The notes under the pieces: model-generated
What the model was told of the DNA's origin: nothing
Seen by the model: the letters and a program-made list of their open reading frames with translations, nothing else
The model's database searches: none
Translations under genes and position numbers: made by a program
Part shown: positions 22,101-33,409 of the stretch, one piece after another
Layout of the letters: each line of letters opens with the position of its first letter
Numbering within the stretch: the stretch's first letter is position 1
NCBI GenBank assembly: GCA_951799405.1
Contig: OX637339.1
Span: forward strand, 9,858,001-9,922,000
Direction: 5' to 3'
Origin: Agapetus fuscipes
Lineage: Eukaryota > Arthropoda > Insecta > Trichoptera > Glossosomatidae
Length of the DNA stretch: 64,000 bases

Positions 22101-25100
22101 GCCATGCACCGACTGCGACATGACCCAGAAGTGAGCTTTTATTCATTGTTTTTTGAAAGATTTATTAAGGTCTAGGAATTTTAAATTGCCGAGCAATTCA
22201 CACTCTTGAGGATATTAATGTCATGGATGCTACTCTGCAAACTATTACAGGTAAGCTGTGCATATAGTGTGTAGATTTATTATGCGTTGTCTCTGAAGGG
22301 ATCACATTTATTGATCAGAACCATGCCTGGGAATGAAGACTAATCAGCTGTTCACTTGCGGCCATCTTGGATCGGTAGATCTTCATACAAATATTACTAA
22401 TATTAGGTAGGAAAGAATTACCGTACTGATGAGACTTCCAGCCCTAGATTGAGAGGTTCGAGGGTTGCGACTTTTTCAAGGCCCCCAAAGAGTTTAAGAA
22501 AAATAGTAAAAAAACACATTTGAACATAATTTTCGTTGGCGGACTCTTGTCTATGAAGGTTGAGTGTAACCAACATGGAAATACTTAAATGTGATGGTGA
22601 TAGTTGATTACCTGTGTGTCTCACGAGCATAGAGCTTTTACTAGTTATTACAACTTCAACTCAACTTTAAACTAAGCTACACAAATAGTGTAACTTCTTG
22701 CCGCGTTATCCCTGAAGGGGTCGCATGTGGCGAGTTGAACCTAATTATTTTTACAGGTAAGGGGGGCGGCCTTACACCAACCACTTCTGTTGAAGTGGGG
22801 GTTTCTCAGCTCCCGACCCCTCGGGAGCTGGGTTCATTGTTCAAGGCTGGTGCTCATTTCTTGTGAAGGCCGAGTAAACCTTACCGGTATTTTATTTGGG
22901 GTTTGAAATAAACACCAAAACAGGTAATCATTTCTGACACCCTCGGTGAGATTTGAACCCAAACTCACAGCATGGAATGCGAGCACTATACCAACTGAGC
23001 TATCGACCGGGCATTAGAACTTAAGCTGGTTATTGCCTGGAACAACTGGTTGTGATCGGCAACTTAAAAGAGAGGAACACGAAGACCCCCCAAAGGATGG
23101 ACCAATCAAGTGAAGACAGCAGCAAGCACCTCATTGGTTGAAGCACTGAGGGAAGCGCCATCAAGAGAGAACTAGAGAAGAGTGATTGCTTCCACAAGGG
23201 TCACAACCTGCAAATGAGGAATAAGATGAAGAAAAAGAGTCTCACGATCACAGTTGCATTTTCTGCTGTACCATGCAGTGAGTTACTGGGGAATACAGCT
23301 GATCTCTCTTATTACATCCTTTATAGACAAAGCTCTATCTATCTGGAATTACATTATGTTGTCCTTTATTATGCATGCCATCATTTGAATATGTATTGAG
23401 CATTTGATGAAGTGATGGTCAACCTCATTTCTGCCTGACCACTGTCAATGAATTTTGATTTGTTTTTGCCTTCAATTGTCGCTTGTTAACCTGCGCAATG
23501 TGTACTTGTTCATCAGCATTGACTGTTGCTTAACCTCAATCAGCTGAGATTGCCTCACCAGCTGTTACAAGATGACAGCAATCTGATGGTACGCATTGCG
23601 TATGATTCATTTTATTACACCTAATTATGAAGATATGATGATTCAAACTTATATTTTATTGAGATTTTAAAAAAGCGAGGTCGATCTGCAATGTTGATGG
23701 CAAAAGCTTAAAGGTTTTAAATTTGAAATGTTAAGTTAATTGTTTTTCTTGGCTAATAGTTTGTTATGAGTAGGGACTGGAAAAAAGTGGTGTTATTTTT
23801 TGCGAAATTCGCGTTATTTTTTTGGGAAATTCGCGTTATTTTTGATCAAAAACAGGGAAATTCGCGTTATTTTTTTATCATAAACGGGGAGATACGGTGT
23901 AATTTTTAGGGTTGATTTGATCGAAATAAAGGTTTATGTAATTGCAAAACTATAGATTTTACTCATATTTACAATTTATTATACAAACAACAATATGTAC
24001 CTTCAAAAACAATGAATAAACAACATCTAAATCAAAGTTACAATTTACAAAAAACCATTGATTGAAAAAGTATTAATATTTGAATGGCATTCCGAATACC
24101 CTGCAATATCCTTTTAAAATATTAAATTTAGTCTCTAGATGAGGGTTATCTAATTTTTTCGAGGGATGTTGGCTTTTATGAAAGCCTCAAGTTGTGCTCT
24201 TGGCTAATCCAGCAGCAGCTTCACTCCTTGATGTATTTCCTATTTCATTGATGTCACGATTCAAGTATGTGTGGATGTCCAGGACAGTTCTGCTTATCAT
24301 TTATTTTTTTAATAAAATAGATTTGTGAATAGGAATGATATTCACCAACCTACTCTGCCTGGCCAAAAAACAGGTATCAATATCATTAATGAAAAATTCA
24401 TTACGAGTATTGTTCATTTTAATTAATTATTAATTTATAATTACCCAATTACATTTGTTGAACCAGGGTCAAATTTATGGTCAAATGACCCAGGCGGGGA
24501 TCGAACCCCGCGTCTAGCGTTCTAGCGTGTTTCAACGTTGAAAGATCAGCCCACTTGGCCCCCTCGGTTATAACACCGAACATTTTTTCTGTGCTTTGCA
24601 CCTTGCAAAGGGTTTTCACAGGAATCTTTTCTTTCCCACAAAATAGTTGCGTTGCAGAAGCGACACATAACAACTTTTTCGCACAATTTCTACCAAAAGT
24701 ACGAAAATTCGCGATATTTGCGTAAAACCTTAAATTTCGCGTTATTCGCGTAAAAACATCAAAATTCGCGAATAAATTCGTTTTATCGCGATCGCGAAAT
24801 TTTCCAGTCCCTAGTTATGAGGCTAACCCCCCATGCTGTAAAGACTTAGTTCACATCTGCCAATGCCATCATTTTTTCATTCAGCCCTCCTTGGAGGGCT
24901 GGATTTGTAAGGAGGGTTGGACTCTGGAGGAAATGAAAGAAGTGTGTAAGGACAGAAAGAAATGGCGGTTAATCTGTGATGTTGGCAGCTAGGGTTTTTT
25001 TAAATTAAAGTTTGTTTTCTGTTAGTTTTTGATGTTCATACATGTTATAATTTGTTGATTTTAAAAATGTAATTTGTTGTGTATGATCCTTGACTTATAG

Positions 25101-28100
25101 GTTGGTATGCGGCTGACCACCCATGCTGTAGAAAATGGTTCACTTTGCCAATGTCACCCCTGTTTCAGGGAAGGTCGGTAGGAGTTGCAGGGTGTATGTT
25201 CATTTGAGATTCGGGTTTTTATATTGTAGGACTACATGCGGCATGTTTAAGCGCAAACTTAAACATGTCTGTTTTGTGAAAATGCGTATAATTTGAATCT
25301 CTAATGTTACTTATATTTTGCAACTTAGATTAGATGTTCATGTGGAGTTTATTTTGTATGTACACATGCAGCATCTGTAATCGCGTTTACATGTCCTTGC
25401 AAAAAGCGTCTCCTGTAATACTGACAGAAATGGCAAGGTCAGGAACGGGCGGCCATATGGCGTTTTAATGATTTTCCAGATGAGCATGTGAATTGTATTC
25501 AGTTTCAATAAAATAAACATTATATTGCCAAATAAAACTAGTCATTACATGAAATAACCAAGAAACATTACAATATCTTTGCAACTTAGATTATAGAACG
25601 TGAAGGTGAGGCAGTCCATAACTAAATGATGATTTATATTTTGTATGTTATTTCTAGATGAGCTGCGAGCCCATTCTGTGGTCCAAGAGTGAGAAGTTCC
25701 TGAGCCTTATCCCAGTACCATATACTAGTCCCACTAAACAAACGAGGTATGGAAATATTACAGGCAACTAAGCTGCACATACAGTGAAAAAAAAATCCGC
25801 CATATCTCTGACAAAGTCTGTGCCATTTGGGCATGTGGAATCAAGTTATTTCCATAGGTACATTCCCTGACTTATAGGTTGGTATGAGGCTGACCACCCA
25901 TCATGGGCGCCCGCAGGGAGGGGCCAGGGGGGGCCATTGCCCCCCCTGAGAATCAGGATAGTGCGCATAAATTTTTGTCAGGTTTTAGTGTTTTGAAAAA
26001 TTTAGAATGTCCAAAATGAATAAATATCGGCAATTCCGCATAAACGCCGGGATAAGGTTACGTTAACGAAAAACATGACTACATAAATAACCAAACCCTA
26101 GTATTCATGCATGCTAGTATTATTATATAGCGAAAGAAACAACGTAATTGACAACAATAAGCAAGACACTGAAGAGCAAGTGATACTTAGTCTATGGTAA
26201 TGGTAGGCAGCAAGGCAGGGGTTGCTGCGTTGACTGACTGTACATTCTGTTGACTGACTGTACCCTCTTAAACTGTGTCTGTCTACTGTCTGTCTACTGT
26301 CTGTTCATAGGAACACAGTAAAACAACAAAAAGATGAGCTAATAGAAAAGACCATCAATGTTTTTGGAATGGATAAGAGAAGAGTACAATTCTTGTTCAA
26401 GTCATAATATTTTACATCCATTCAGATCATGTCACACCTAAGTTCATTTTGAAGCAAATACATATTACTTTAAAACATTTTTGACTTTTACTTTTTTACT
26501 GTAAAGTGTCATACCCCCCAGACCCCCCGGTGGCCTTGCCCCCCCTGGGAAAATATTCTGCGGGCGCCCTTGCCACCCATACTATAAACAATGGTTCACT
26601 TTTCCAATGTTGCAGGCTTTATGCTTATTTGAAGTTTGTATTTTAATTTGTAAGTACAGATGCAGCATTTGTAAGCGCAAACTTACACGTGTCTATTTTG
26701 TGATGTGGATGAATTTTAAAGGTTGGCATATCTTTTGCAACTTTGATTATAAATAATCAAAGCCGGCAATCTAGTATGTTTTTTAAATAGGGTAAATGCT
26801 GAAAATGATTTTCTCTGTTTCCATGTATTCATCCCATCATCCAAATAAATCTCAGATTGCTGCTTTTAGATCCAGAGTGAGGGCCACAAGAACCATATAT
26901 TTTAACCTTACATTTTTGGACATTTCAGATTTGAAGAGTTAATAAAACCGTTGCCCGTACTCAGAAAGGAGTTGCAGTATTTGAAGCGTCATCTCACCGC
27001 GGTTGGCAGTCCTGTGGTGTTTGCCCACAACGATCTGCTGCTGGGCAACGTCATCTATAACCAGAGCAAGCAGAAGGTCACCTTCATAGACTACGAGTAC
27101 GCCGACTACAACTACCAGGCCTTTGATATCGGAAACCATTTTGCTGAATTTGTTGGTGAGATTTCTGCTACTCTTAAAAATTGGATATTCCTATTTTCAA
27201 TTGCTTTGTGTTCCCTCCCCATACTTATTAGAATAATAATAATAATAATAGGATGATTTATTTTGTGAGCGCTGTTTTTGTGTGTCAAACCTCAAGAGCC
27301 CTCTGTGAGCTTGATCGTCGCTGTAAAAAGCGCCAATTCTCAAACAAGACCCAGTTGCTGTAAGGCTGGATGGACCTTTAGTGACCGGTCTTTGGTAAAG
27401 GTATATATTTATTTTACCCTGTGAAGAGTATATTTGAAAATATAAATGGTATATTTTTTGTGCTCTGCCTGGATTCAAACCCACAACCCTCCATTTGTGA
27501 GTCAGAAGTGTTAACCACTAGACTGCGGTCCGGTCATCATTTAATAATATGTATTTCATCTTTTTTGGTTGACCATTATCCTTGCTGTTTCTGTTTTTTA
27601 TAATTTTAACACGACATTGCCCTGCACATCGTGGATATCGCCATCACAAAAAGGAAAAGAAGGGCAGAACAATACGGAGATAGTGTAATGTTTGTATTTG
27701 CAGGTATATCAGACATAGACTACTCGCTGTACCCCTCCAAGCAGTTCCAGCTGTGCTGGCTGCACGAGTACTTAGAGTCCTCGGGCCCACTGAACGGCCA
27801 CGGGGAGTGCGACCCCTCAGAGGTGTCTGCGGAGGCGGTGGAGCTCCTCTACAGGCAGGTCAACCAGTTCACGCTGGCCTCGCACTTCTTCTGGGCACTG
27901 TGGGCGCTCATACAGGCCGAGCACTCCAACATACACTTTGACTTTTTAGAGTGAGTACATACTGTTCTATTATTTTTTTTTTATTATATTCTTCACGCTA
28001 CTGGTGATCTAGCAAAAATCCCACAAGGAGTGCCACCCGAGATATGCTATTAGCTTCAGTTACATCGAACCATTTACTTTTAGAGTCATGGGCACGCCTC

Positions 28101-29239
28101 TGACCTAGAGGTTCTTGTTTTGTTGTCCCGTTGCTTTTACTTCACAGAAAGGCCTACCGCCACTTGAGAAAATATATAGCTTTGTGTGAGTGTCCATGTG
28201 CTGTGGGTCCTCCTGACTCATACATGCAGGATGGGTATGAGGAGGGTTTGAGCATATTGTTCTATGTGTTCCTAATTGTTCTGTACGGAGTGGATGAATG
28301 TATGCTGATGCAGGCAGGAGCGTTTGAAATGAATGTTTATCGTTGAATGCTACAGATCTCATGGCGTGATGGGTCACCAACACAGAATGTTCTCCAACGC
28401 ACCTTTAATGTATAATCTAAGACCATATTCCAAAATTTTTATGTTCCTTGACTTATAGGTTGGAATGAAGCTGACCTCCATCCTGTAAAAACTTGGTTCA
28501 CTTTTGCCAATGCCACCCCGGTTTCAGTGAAGGGCCGAATGAGTTGCAAAGTTTATTTTCATGGGAGGTTTATCTTGTATGTACACATGCAGCATGTGTA
28601 AGTGCGAACTTAAATTTGCCTGATGGTAGGCATGCATTGAATATGAGCCTTAAATGTCAATAAACTACTGACTTTCAACCCGATGCCGGATAGAAAAAAC
28701 CGGGAAAAATGGTGTGATGAACGGCTGTAAAGGTTGAATTTTCATTTTTGATCTGGTACTATTTTCTTGGTGATCAAACATCAATCTTGTATGGGATTGC
28801 CGTTCTTAGCAACCAGTTACAAAATGTTTGTTTGTTTTTTCCCTAGCAACCTGGCCGAGTGAGCTAACAGTATTGTTCGTTCCATAAGCAAATATTATTT
28901 ATTTTATCAAAACAAAAAAAAAACACTTAAAAATCGTTCTGAATCGATTAACGAGAATTGAAACTGATTCAATCTCTCAGCCACTTGTACTCGCATTTCA
29001 TCCCCTCCCCCCCCCCGACGCTATTTATTGTTGGTAAGAAAACATTTGTCGCTCTTTAAAAACTTTGAAACTTTGTAAATTGTAGTTTTTGGCTCTCCCG
29101 ACTCAAAAGGTTACCGATCCCGTTCTTTGTCAATTCATGTATGGACCTCATTGTTAATGTTTTCAGGTACGCTGCCATTAGATTCAGGGAGTACTACAAC
29201 AAGAAGGAGGAGTTCCTGTCCCTCGGCAAGGACAGCTGA
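15967..29239 (+). CDS. eas: Ethanolamine kinase (7 exons, 364 aa)
   Basis: Exons are 15967-16101, 17270-17409, 21947-22130, 25658-25746, 26929-27155, 27704-27950 and 29167-29239. Lengths 135, 140, 184, 89, 227, 247 and 73 give one frame and 364 residues, close to the common 363-residue ETNK1 form. The family phosphorylates ethanolamine with ATP, the first step of the CDP-ethanolamine route to phosphatidylethanolamine. Visible signatures: FTDGITNKLVGC with VLVRVYGNKT (nucleotide-binding lobe, about 46-85), the Brenner motif HNDLLLGN with Asp218, FIDYEY with Asp237, then AFDIGNHFAEF and ASHFFWALWALIQAEHS. No break was seen. Choline kinase is the related alternative, but the overall motif set fits ETNK better. 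An in-frame ORF runs upstream of the ATG; the start was placed at MDVTQF because it gives the expected N-terminal length. Confidence 0.95.
16281..16883. repeat. Repeat A, foldback copy in ethanolamine kinase intron 1
   Basis: Ends CACGTGAATT...AATATTGTGTCGTCA and TGACGACACAATATTC...AATTCATGTG are inverted; inner parts (ctcgccgagaaaaaagttcc and ggaactttttctcggcgagc) also mirror. Probably a MITE family; partial copies recur through the window. Confidence 0.72.
17270..17409 (+). CDS. eas: Ethanolamine kinase exon 2, nucleotide-binding lobe
   Basis: Acceptor GTGCTTTAG; codes VFTDGITNKLVGCFYKG and VLVRVYGNKTDLL. Donor GTAACA leaves AG, completed to AGG by exon 3. Confidence 0.95.
17961..18548 (+). 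repeat. RTE 3'-tail copy split by a MITE
   Basis: actgataggttggtataaga at the left and tgtatatctttgcaacttag at the right, separated by the inverted-repeat element at 18034-18519. The stretch just left (17840-17900) resembles the end of the RTE reading frame. Confidence 0.65.
18034..18519. mobile_element. Inverted-repeat MITE (486 bp) in an RTE tail
   Basis: 17-bp perfect terminal inverted repeats AGGCCGTGTTCGGGGAG. The flanks (TTA and ATG) do not give a clear target duplication. No coding sequence. Confidence 0.75.
18638..20393 (-). repeat. RTE 3'-tail copy split by a piggyBac element
   Basis: The left piece (attgacatttaaggcttata) and right piece (20181-20393, ending cctataagtcaagg) rejoin across a TTAA duplication. 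Confidence 0.75.
18688..20180 (-). mobile_element. piggyBac-like element, decayed, 1.49 kb
   Basis: Flanked by TTAA at 18684-18687 and 20181-20184; ends CCCATTTA...TAAATGGG. A minus-strand remnant (19269-19063) reads VCQWHDNIIVIVAFSGAGIN then PIGLVKCYSPKKY, like the central piggyBac DDE region. A motif gttccgaaatcggatcacta recurs near both ends (18820 and 20150) and, altered, near 19790, perhaps subterminal binding sites. Nested in an RTE tail. Confidence 0.8.
20405..21060 (-). pseudogene. RTE fragment: broken RT C-terminus plus tail, minus
   Basis: Minus-strand remains include VRKECGAKKNI, HMERMNNERLTKRVY and MNGMKELCKGRKKWRLICNV, parallel to the C-terminus of the RTE at 3972-5774, with frameshifts. 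The 3' tail follows toward 20405. Confidence 0.8.
21524..21853. repeat. 33-bp minisatellite, 10 units, ethanolamine kinase intron 2
   Basis: Unit begins tcataattagtgtgtatttg. Two versions differ at two linked positions (tttgacggcagg or tttaacggcaga), ordered G G A G G G A G A G. The unit is a multiple of three, so frames stay open on both strands by arithmetic, not coding. Ends 93 bases before exon 3. Confidence 0.95.
21947..22130 (+). CDS. eas: Ethanolamine kinase exon 3
   Basis: Acceptor GGTTGCAG, 93 bases downstream of the 33-bp minisatellite. Codes LLHKEGLAPCLYAVF, AYKYVSG and LVARQMAAMHRL; donor GTGAGC, phase 0. Confidence 0.95.
22325..22444. mobile_element. Truncated copy of the GGGCTGGAAG MITE
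   Basis: Shares ttcacttgcggccatcttgg and the terminal gatgagacttccagccct with the copy at 11966-12134. Confidence 0.7.
22668..23014 (-). mobile_element. SINE-2 full-length copy, ethanolamine kinase intron 3
   Basis: From aactaagctacacaaatagt to accaactgagctatcgaccg; B box complement at about 22953; about 345 bp. Confidence 0.87.
23771..24813. mobile_element. hAT-type nonautonomous element, 1.04 kb
   Basis: 14-bp perfect terminal inverted repeats TAGGGACTGGAAAA and an 8-bp duplication GTTATGAG (23763-23770, 24814-24821). Subterminal gcgaaattcgcgttattttt repeats line both ends. It interrupts an RTE tail copy and holds a tRNA-like SINE piece. Confidence 0.88.
24270..24605 (-). repeat. SINE-3, tRNA-like head, inside the hAT
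   Basis: Minus strand reads GGGGTTCGATCCCCGCC (B box) near 24500 after a head ggccaagtgggctgatcttt; the body ends near ttcaccaacctactctgcct. Related pieces at 29640-29790 and 31690-31760 share the cctggccag and ttcacaaatctattt parts. The long inter-box distance resembles a type II tRNA. Confidence 0.6.
24885..25335 (+). pseudogene. RTE fragment: last codons of RT plus full tail
   Basis: EMKEVCKDRKKWRLICDVGS-like codons (24930-24990), then the spacer and the complete tail from 25088 to the (ttagat) end at 25335. Confidence 0.8.
25658..25746 (+). CDS. eas: Ethanolamine kinase exon 4
   Basis: Acceptor TTATTTCTAG; codes ILWSKSEKFLSLIPVPY. Donor GTATGG leaves AG, completed to AGA. This matches the WLKMGKYFSLIP region of the vertebrate protein. 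Confidence 0.92.
25868..26755 (+). repeat. RTE 3'-tail copy split by an hAT element
   Basis: Tail start at 25868-25901 resumes at 26573 with ccacccatactata; the insert has an 8-bp duplication CCACCCAT. Confidence 0.85.
25902..26572. mobile_element. hAT-type nonautonomous element, 671 bp
   Basis: 15-bp terminal inverted repeats with one mismatch (CATGGGCGCCCGCAG and CAAGGGCGCCCGCAG), 8-bp duplication CCACCCAT at 25894-25901 and 26573-26580. Subterminal C/G runs (ggggggccattgccccccct). Nested in an RTE tail; no transposase seen. Confidence 0.9.
26929..27155 (+). CDS. eas: Ethanolamine kinase exon 5, catalytic core
   Basis: Acceptor CATTTCAG. Holds the catalytic Asp218 in HNDLL and the metal-binding Asp237 in FIDYEY, then AFDIGNHFAEFV. 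Donor GTGAGA leaves one base. Confidence 0.97.
27231..27535 (-). mobile_element. SINE-1 copy in ethanolamine kinase intron 5
   Basis: (aat)n tail at 27231-27250, CR1-like end, body, head ending near agactgcggtccgg. Confidence 0.85.
27704..27950 (+). CDS. eas: Ethanolamine kinase exon 6
   Basis: Acceptor TATTTGCAG; codes GISDIDYSLYPSKQF and the helix QVNQFTLASHFFWALWALIQ. Donor GTGAGT leaves GA, completed to Glu341. Confidence 0.96.
28442..28670 (+). repeat. RTE 3'-tail copy
   Basis: ccttgacttataggttggaa start, about 80 percent like the others by eye; in ethanolamine kinase intron 6. Confidence 0.75.
28690..29155. repeat. Repeat A copy in ethanolamine kinase intron 6
   Basis: gtatgggattgccgttctta, ttccctagcaacctggccga and caattcatgtatggacctca; ends 12 bases before exon 7. 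Confidence 0.6.
29167..29239 (+). CDS. eas: Ethanolamine kinase exon 7 and stop
   Basis: Acceptor TGTTTTCAG; codes YAAIRFREYYNKKEEFLSLG and ends KDS, TGA at 29237-29239. It is the family C-terminus. The 3' UTR end is unclear: an ATTAAA lies near 29468 and an AATAAA near 32670. Confidence 0.92.
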
Positions 29240-29639
29240 TGCTACGTCATCCAGGAGTGCAGGGGGGACAACGGCTGGAAGTGATGACCACGTCTCCTAC
29301 ACACTCCCTGAGGGATCTACTCTTAACAATGTCTCACTTCAATTCAACCTCCACACATTCCCAACTAGGAACAAACTTACCTCTTGACTTCTGTTAATTT
29401 TCTAAGTTTGAGCATCCAGTTCCTGTCTACTGTGTAAGTGCAATGCAGCAAGCAACTTGTGGGCATGCATTAAATATGTATCTTTAATTTTAATATGAGT
29501 CGTATAGAAGCGAAGGCAGAATTCAAAGAGAAAGTGATTGTCTTTGTTTCCATTTATATTATGTTCAGTGTAATGGCCGTGGGAGTCAAGTCGCGGTTCT
29601 TGACTAGCGTATTTGGAACAGAATGTGTTGGTTTGAATC

Positions 29640-29790
29640 ACGTCTAGCCCATTTGACCATAACTTTGACCCTGGTTCAGCAGATGCCATTGCATGCATAC
29701 AAGCTTCTGCTTTCGTATGAAGACAACTGGCCAGGAAAAATAGGTTGGTGAATTGCAATCCTCTTCACAAATCTATTTAAAAAAATTTTA
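29640..29790 (+). repeat. SINE-3 fragment downstream of ethanolamine kinase
   Basis: cccatttgaccataactttg, ggccaggaaaaataggttgg and ttcacaaatctatttaaaaa match the SINE-3 body. Confidence 0.5.
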
Positions 29791-29967
29791 AATCCTTGAT
29801 TGCCGTTTTTGGTTCTAGGCAACTCGCGTATCTTCTCAACTTGAATTATAATTTATACATTTAAATTTTCTTATTCTTTGAAATGAAAGATCTGAATTCT
29901 CTCTACATTTTTCTTATACTTTTAACGTAGCATGAAGTAATCTTAGATGAAATTGCGTTCACCTTAA

Positions 29968-30947
29968 TGCCCGCTTTCCACTGCGAGCGGGAAATAGCTG
30001 AGCGGGAGCGGGAAATAGCTGAGCGGAGCGTAGTGAAATAGTTTTGGCCTTCCATTGCGAAAGAGTTTTAAAAAATAATGGTTTTTGCCTTCCACAGCTA
30101 ACGAGCTCGGCGGAGTGAGCTAGGCGAGAAATGAGATGAGTCAGATGAAAGAGTTGTTTGCCTTCCATCTACAGCTGGCTTAGCGGAGCCAACTAGTGTG
30201 TGACAGCTCGTTGCAGCCTACGCCCAGATCAAACGTTTTAATTATTAGTAAAAAAAGTTTTTTTTTTTGTTTCGAAAAATAAAAAGTAATATATTATTTT
30301 GCTTTAATACATAAAAAGTAGATGTTTGAAATAAAACATACATTTTAATATTTTCAAATTTATAAAATAATGTATGATGTGCAGTGTGTGACAGCTCGTT
30401 GCAGCCTACGCCCAGATCAAACGTTTCAATTATTAATAAAAGATTTTTTTTTTGTTTCGAAACATAAAAAGTAATGTATTATTTTGCTTTAAACATAAAA
30501 TGTAGATGTTTGAAATAAAACATACATTTTAATATTTTCAAATTAATAAAATAATGTATGATGTGTTTTTGTAAATCATGTATGATGTGTTTTATCGCTG
30601 TCACGCAACTACGCGGGTTGGCGCGGGGGGCACGGGGGAGCGAAGTCAGTTGAAAACTAGCGGCCGAGACCATGACACAGCGGAGTCATTTTTACTCGCT
30701 CAGCCTGCTCCGCTCACTCCGCTGTCGGTGGAAGCACTTCTATGAAATTTACTGTTGCTAGTCGAGCGGAGTCCGTACGGAGTCCGCTGGAAACTCGCTC
30801 AACTCTGCGACCACTTTCGTAACTCTTTGTACTCGCTCAGTCCGCTCCGCTGACTCGCTGTCGGTGGAAGCACTTCTATGAAATTTACTGTTGCTAGTCG
30901 AGCGGAGTCCGTACGGAGTCAGCTCCGCTCGCAGTGGAAAGCGGGCA
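29968..30947. mobile_element. Inverted-repeat element with TAA duplication, 980 bp (PIF/Harbinger-like)
   Basis: 23-bp perfect ends TGCCCGCTTTCCACTGCGAG plus CGG, flanked by TAA on both sides (29965-29967, 30948-30950). Inside are GC-rich subterminal arrays (gcggagtgagc, gtcgagcggagtccgtacgg, both repeated) and a roughly 185-bp direct repeat starting gtgtgacagctcgttgcagc (30199 and 30383). No transposase. A 3-bp TWA duplication is typical of PIF/Harbinger. Confidence 0.75.
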
Positions 30948-31554
30948 TAAAGGGAGTGATTGTATAAAACCAATTAATTAAATGTATGAATAATATAAAG
31001 TCACAGTTGATGCATATCAAAGCATTTTGAAAATATTGTAAATTTTTAACGATACCTTAGTAAGTACTATGACTCTTAATTTAGTAACCTACGTATTGAA
31101 ATAAGCTGGATAGATGCATTTTATACTATAGACCTGCACGGCCTAAACTGAGCGTAGGTGACTTGAGGGCGCCGCTGTGATGTTAGGGCCTACAAACTGA
31201 TGGAAGTCAATGAGCAAAATTGTGTTTTACTTTAATATAATCCTCAAACTTTAATAACATAACTAACTTCACATTGAACTATCAAAAGTGATGATGTTTA
31301 AAAAGATGGCAACTGTGGTTCCGCTTTTCACCATATTCAGTATAATCCGTGCAGCAATATGAAAGCTTGTCTCATGTTGTTTTTATTTTTAAGCTGTTCT
31401 ATTATTTTGCTGGGATTTGTTTTTCCCATTCTTGGCAGTGTCCATTGTTTACTTAGGTTTCATTAAAAATCTGCAATTTAAATTTCAAGGTTAATTACAC
31501 TTTCCGGATATTAGACAAACCTTTATGGGGAAACTTACATTATTATCAAAGTTT

Positions 31555-31620
31555 TGTTGACGACGCAGCCAACTTCTTCAGGAGGCACCCTCTCTGCATG
31601 ATGATGAGGATGAACTGGAT
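31555..31620 (-). repeat. Hammerhead-like relic, family 2
   Basis: Minus: CTCCTGAAGAAGTTGGC...GTCAACAAAAC; stem GTTGGC/GTCAAC, with AAAAC where GAAAC is expected. Confidence 0.4.
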
Positions 31621-32869
31621 CTGTGAATTACTTCTTCGGAGCTTTGTTAGTCAGTGATTGGATTTGGATCGCTGTCATCTTCTTTTTAAAATAACTTTGT
31701 GAAGATGAATGCAATTCATCATCCTAGATTTGCCTGGCCAGAAGCAGATATGAACTTTATCAACTAATTTTTATTTTACTGAATTATTAGTTCATTATTA
31801 CTCAATGACATCTTTTGAATTAGAACCAAAGTTCCCAGGGCTCGATCCAGCATTGTTTTTACCTAGTTTTTCATTTTATAAACTCCATTTTCAATTTTAT
31901 TATGTTGATTTTATTATTAAATAATATTCAAAAATCTTTTAATTAAACTAAGAACAGAGACTGTCACTAGATAATTTTAAATTCAATTAAAGGGGAGCAA
32001 CCATTAATATACAATTTGATTTTTTATTAAGTGTATCTTATCTTCAATTAAAAACCTTGAGTATGAAATTGTTTTGAAGTCATTCTATATTAAAATGGCA
32101 TTTCCTGTGTGCTGATTCAGAAAAAAAGCTTTTCACTGAAAGAAAGAGACCAAATGATGAGGATCACTAAGGTTGTCTTTTGTTCAGTTTGAAGTCACAT
32201 CAGCTATCAGTGTAGAGATATTTGAAAAAGTAATTTATTTTATTTTTATGAAAGGAGGTTTTAAGATGTAAATTGCACCAAAAAATATTTTGTAACCCTT
32301 ATAAAAGCTACCAAAATTTGTGATTTCTGTCATTAAAAAAATTATAATATTAAGTATAGTAGGTCCCAGACCCAAATTCAAGTCAAAGCAATTTAAAATT
32401 GGTTTTTAATTTATTGTGTTATAGAATTTTGTAAATTTAGCAGTGCCATAGGTATATTGTATATTTTTTTTATTTTAGTAATTTTTGTGAATGATCTGAC
32501 GTTTTGACATCCATTCCATGATTTTATTTTTATACAACTTTTCTTTTAGTTTGATAACCTAGGTAGATTGACAACTATCAGATTGTACCTTTTGAATTTT
32601 ACTTAATTTTTGAAAATATATTTTGTTTTATTTGTTGCTCATGTTACTCTATTATTGTATTTATTTTATGAATAAAGAATTTTGATGAACACCTTTTAAC
32701 CCCCAGTATAAAACACTGCGTAGATCTCACCTCCTATGGAATATATGACGGCACTAATTTTTTCAATTACGCATTCGAGGAGAGTTTACTTAATGTTTTT
32801 GTACTCGGGGTATTTTATTTTCATTTTTAACACTGTTATCCATGGACTCTGCACAAATTTCATAATGAC

Positions 32870-32995
32870 AAAATTATGACGACTTATAGTCGAGATGCTA
32901 GGGAAAAGGAAAAAAAAATTGTTATAGGTTGCTAAGTAAGAACCCCAGTCACACAGACCTGTGAAGTTTGCCTGCCGAGAAAAAAAATGTTTTCA
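32870..32995. repeat. Repeat A fragment
   Basis: gctagggaaaaggaaaaaaa and gaagtttgcctgccgagaaa. Confidence 0.5.
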
Positions 32996-33409
32996 AATTT
33001 CATTGTTCAATTTATAAATTCTACATTCAAGTACATTTGAGAGGATTTTTTTGTGTAACATACCTCAAGGTGCCTTTCCAACCATAGACGAGGTTTTCTA
33101 TAAAAAATATGTGCTCCTTTATAAGATATCAATCATTGTAGACCTACTTACTTTAGGTTGCCGGTGGTTTCCAAAGCTGTGAGCTGTATTTGGTTGGCAT
33201 GCTTGCAACATTGAGATGGGCTTGAGGTGGTCGACATTAAGGTCAGTACCCGAAGGGGATATGATGTTGCCGTTTCTATTAGCTGCATTATCAAATAAAC
33301 ACTAATCTTGAGGACCGTATTTTCCAGTACATGTGGTAAGTGGAGCAGACTGCAATGAAACTGAAAATTAAACCTTACGGTTAATACGCTGAGCGATACT
33401 ATGTATATA

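Larger units (their letters stand above)
30960..33400. other. AT-rich spacer downstream of ethanolamine kinase
   Basis: Only the relic at 31.6 kb, a SINE-3 piece near 31.7 kb and a repeat A fragment are recognisable. AATAAA at about 32670 might end a long ethanolamine kinase 3' UTR. Confidence 0.45.

Noticed and set aside
27753..27941. Second frame overlapping ethanolamine kinase exon 6
   Set aside because: A GC-rich shadow of the real exon in another frame.
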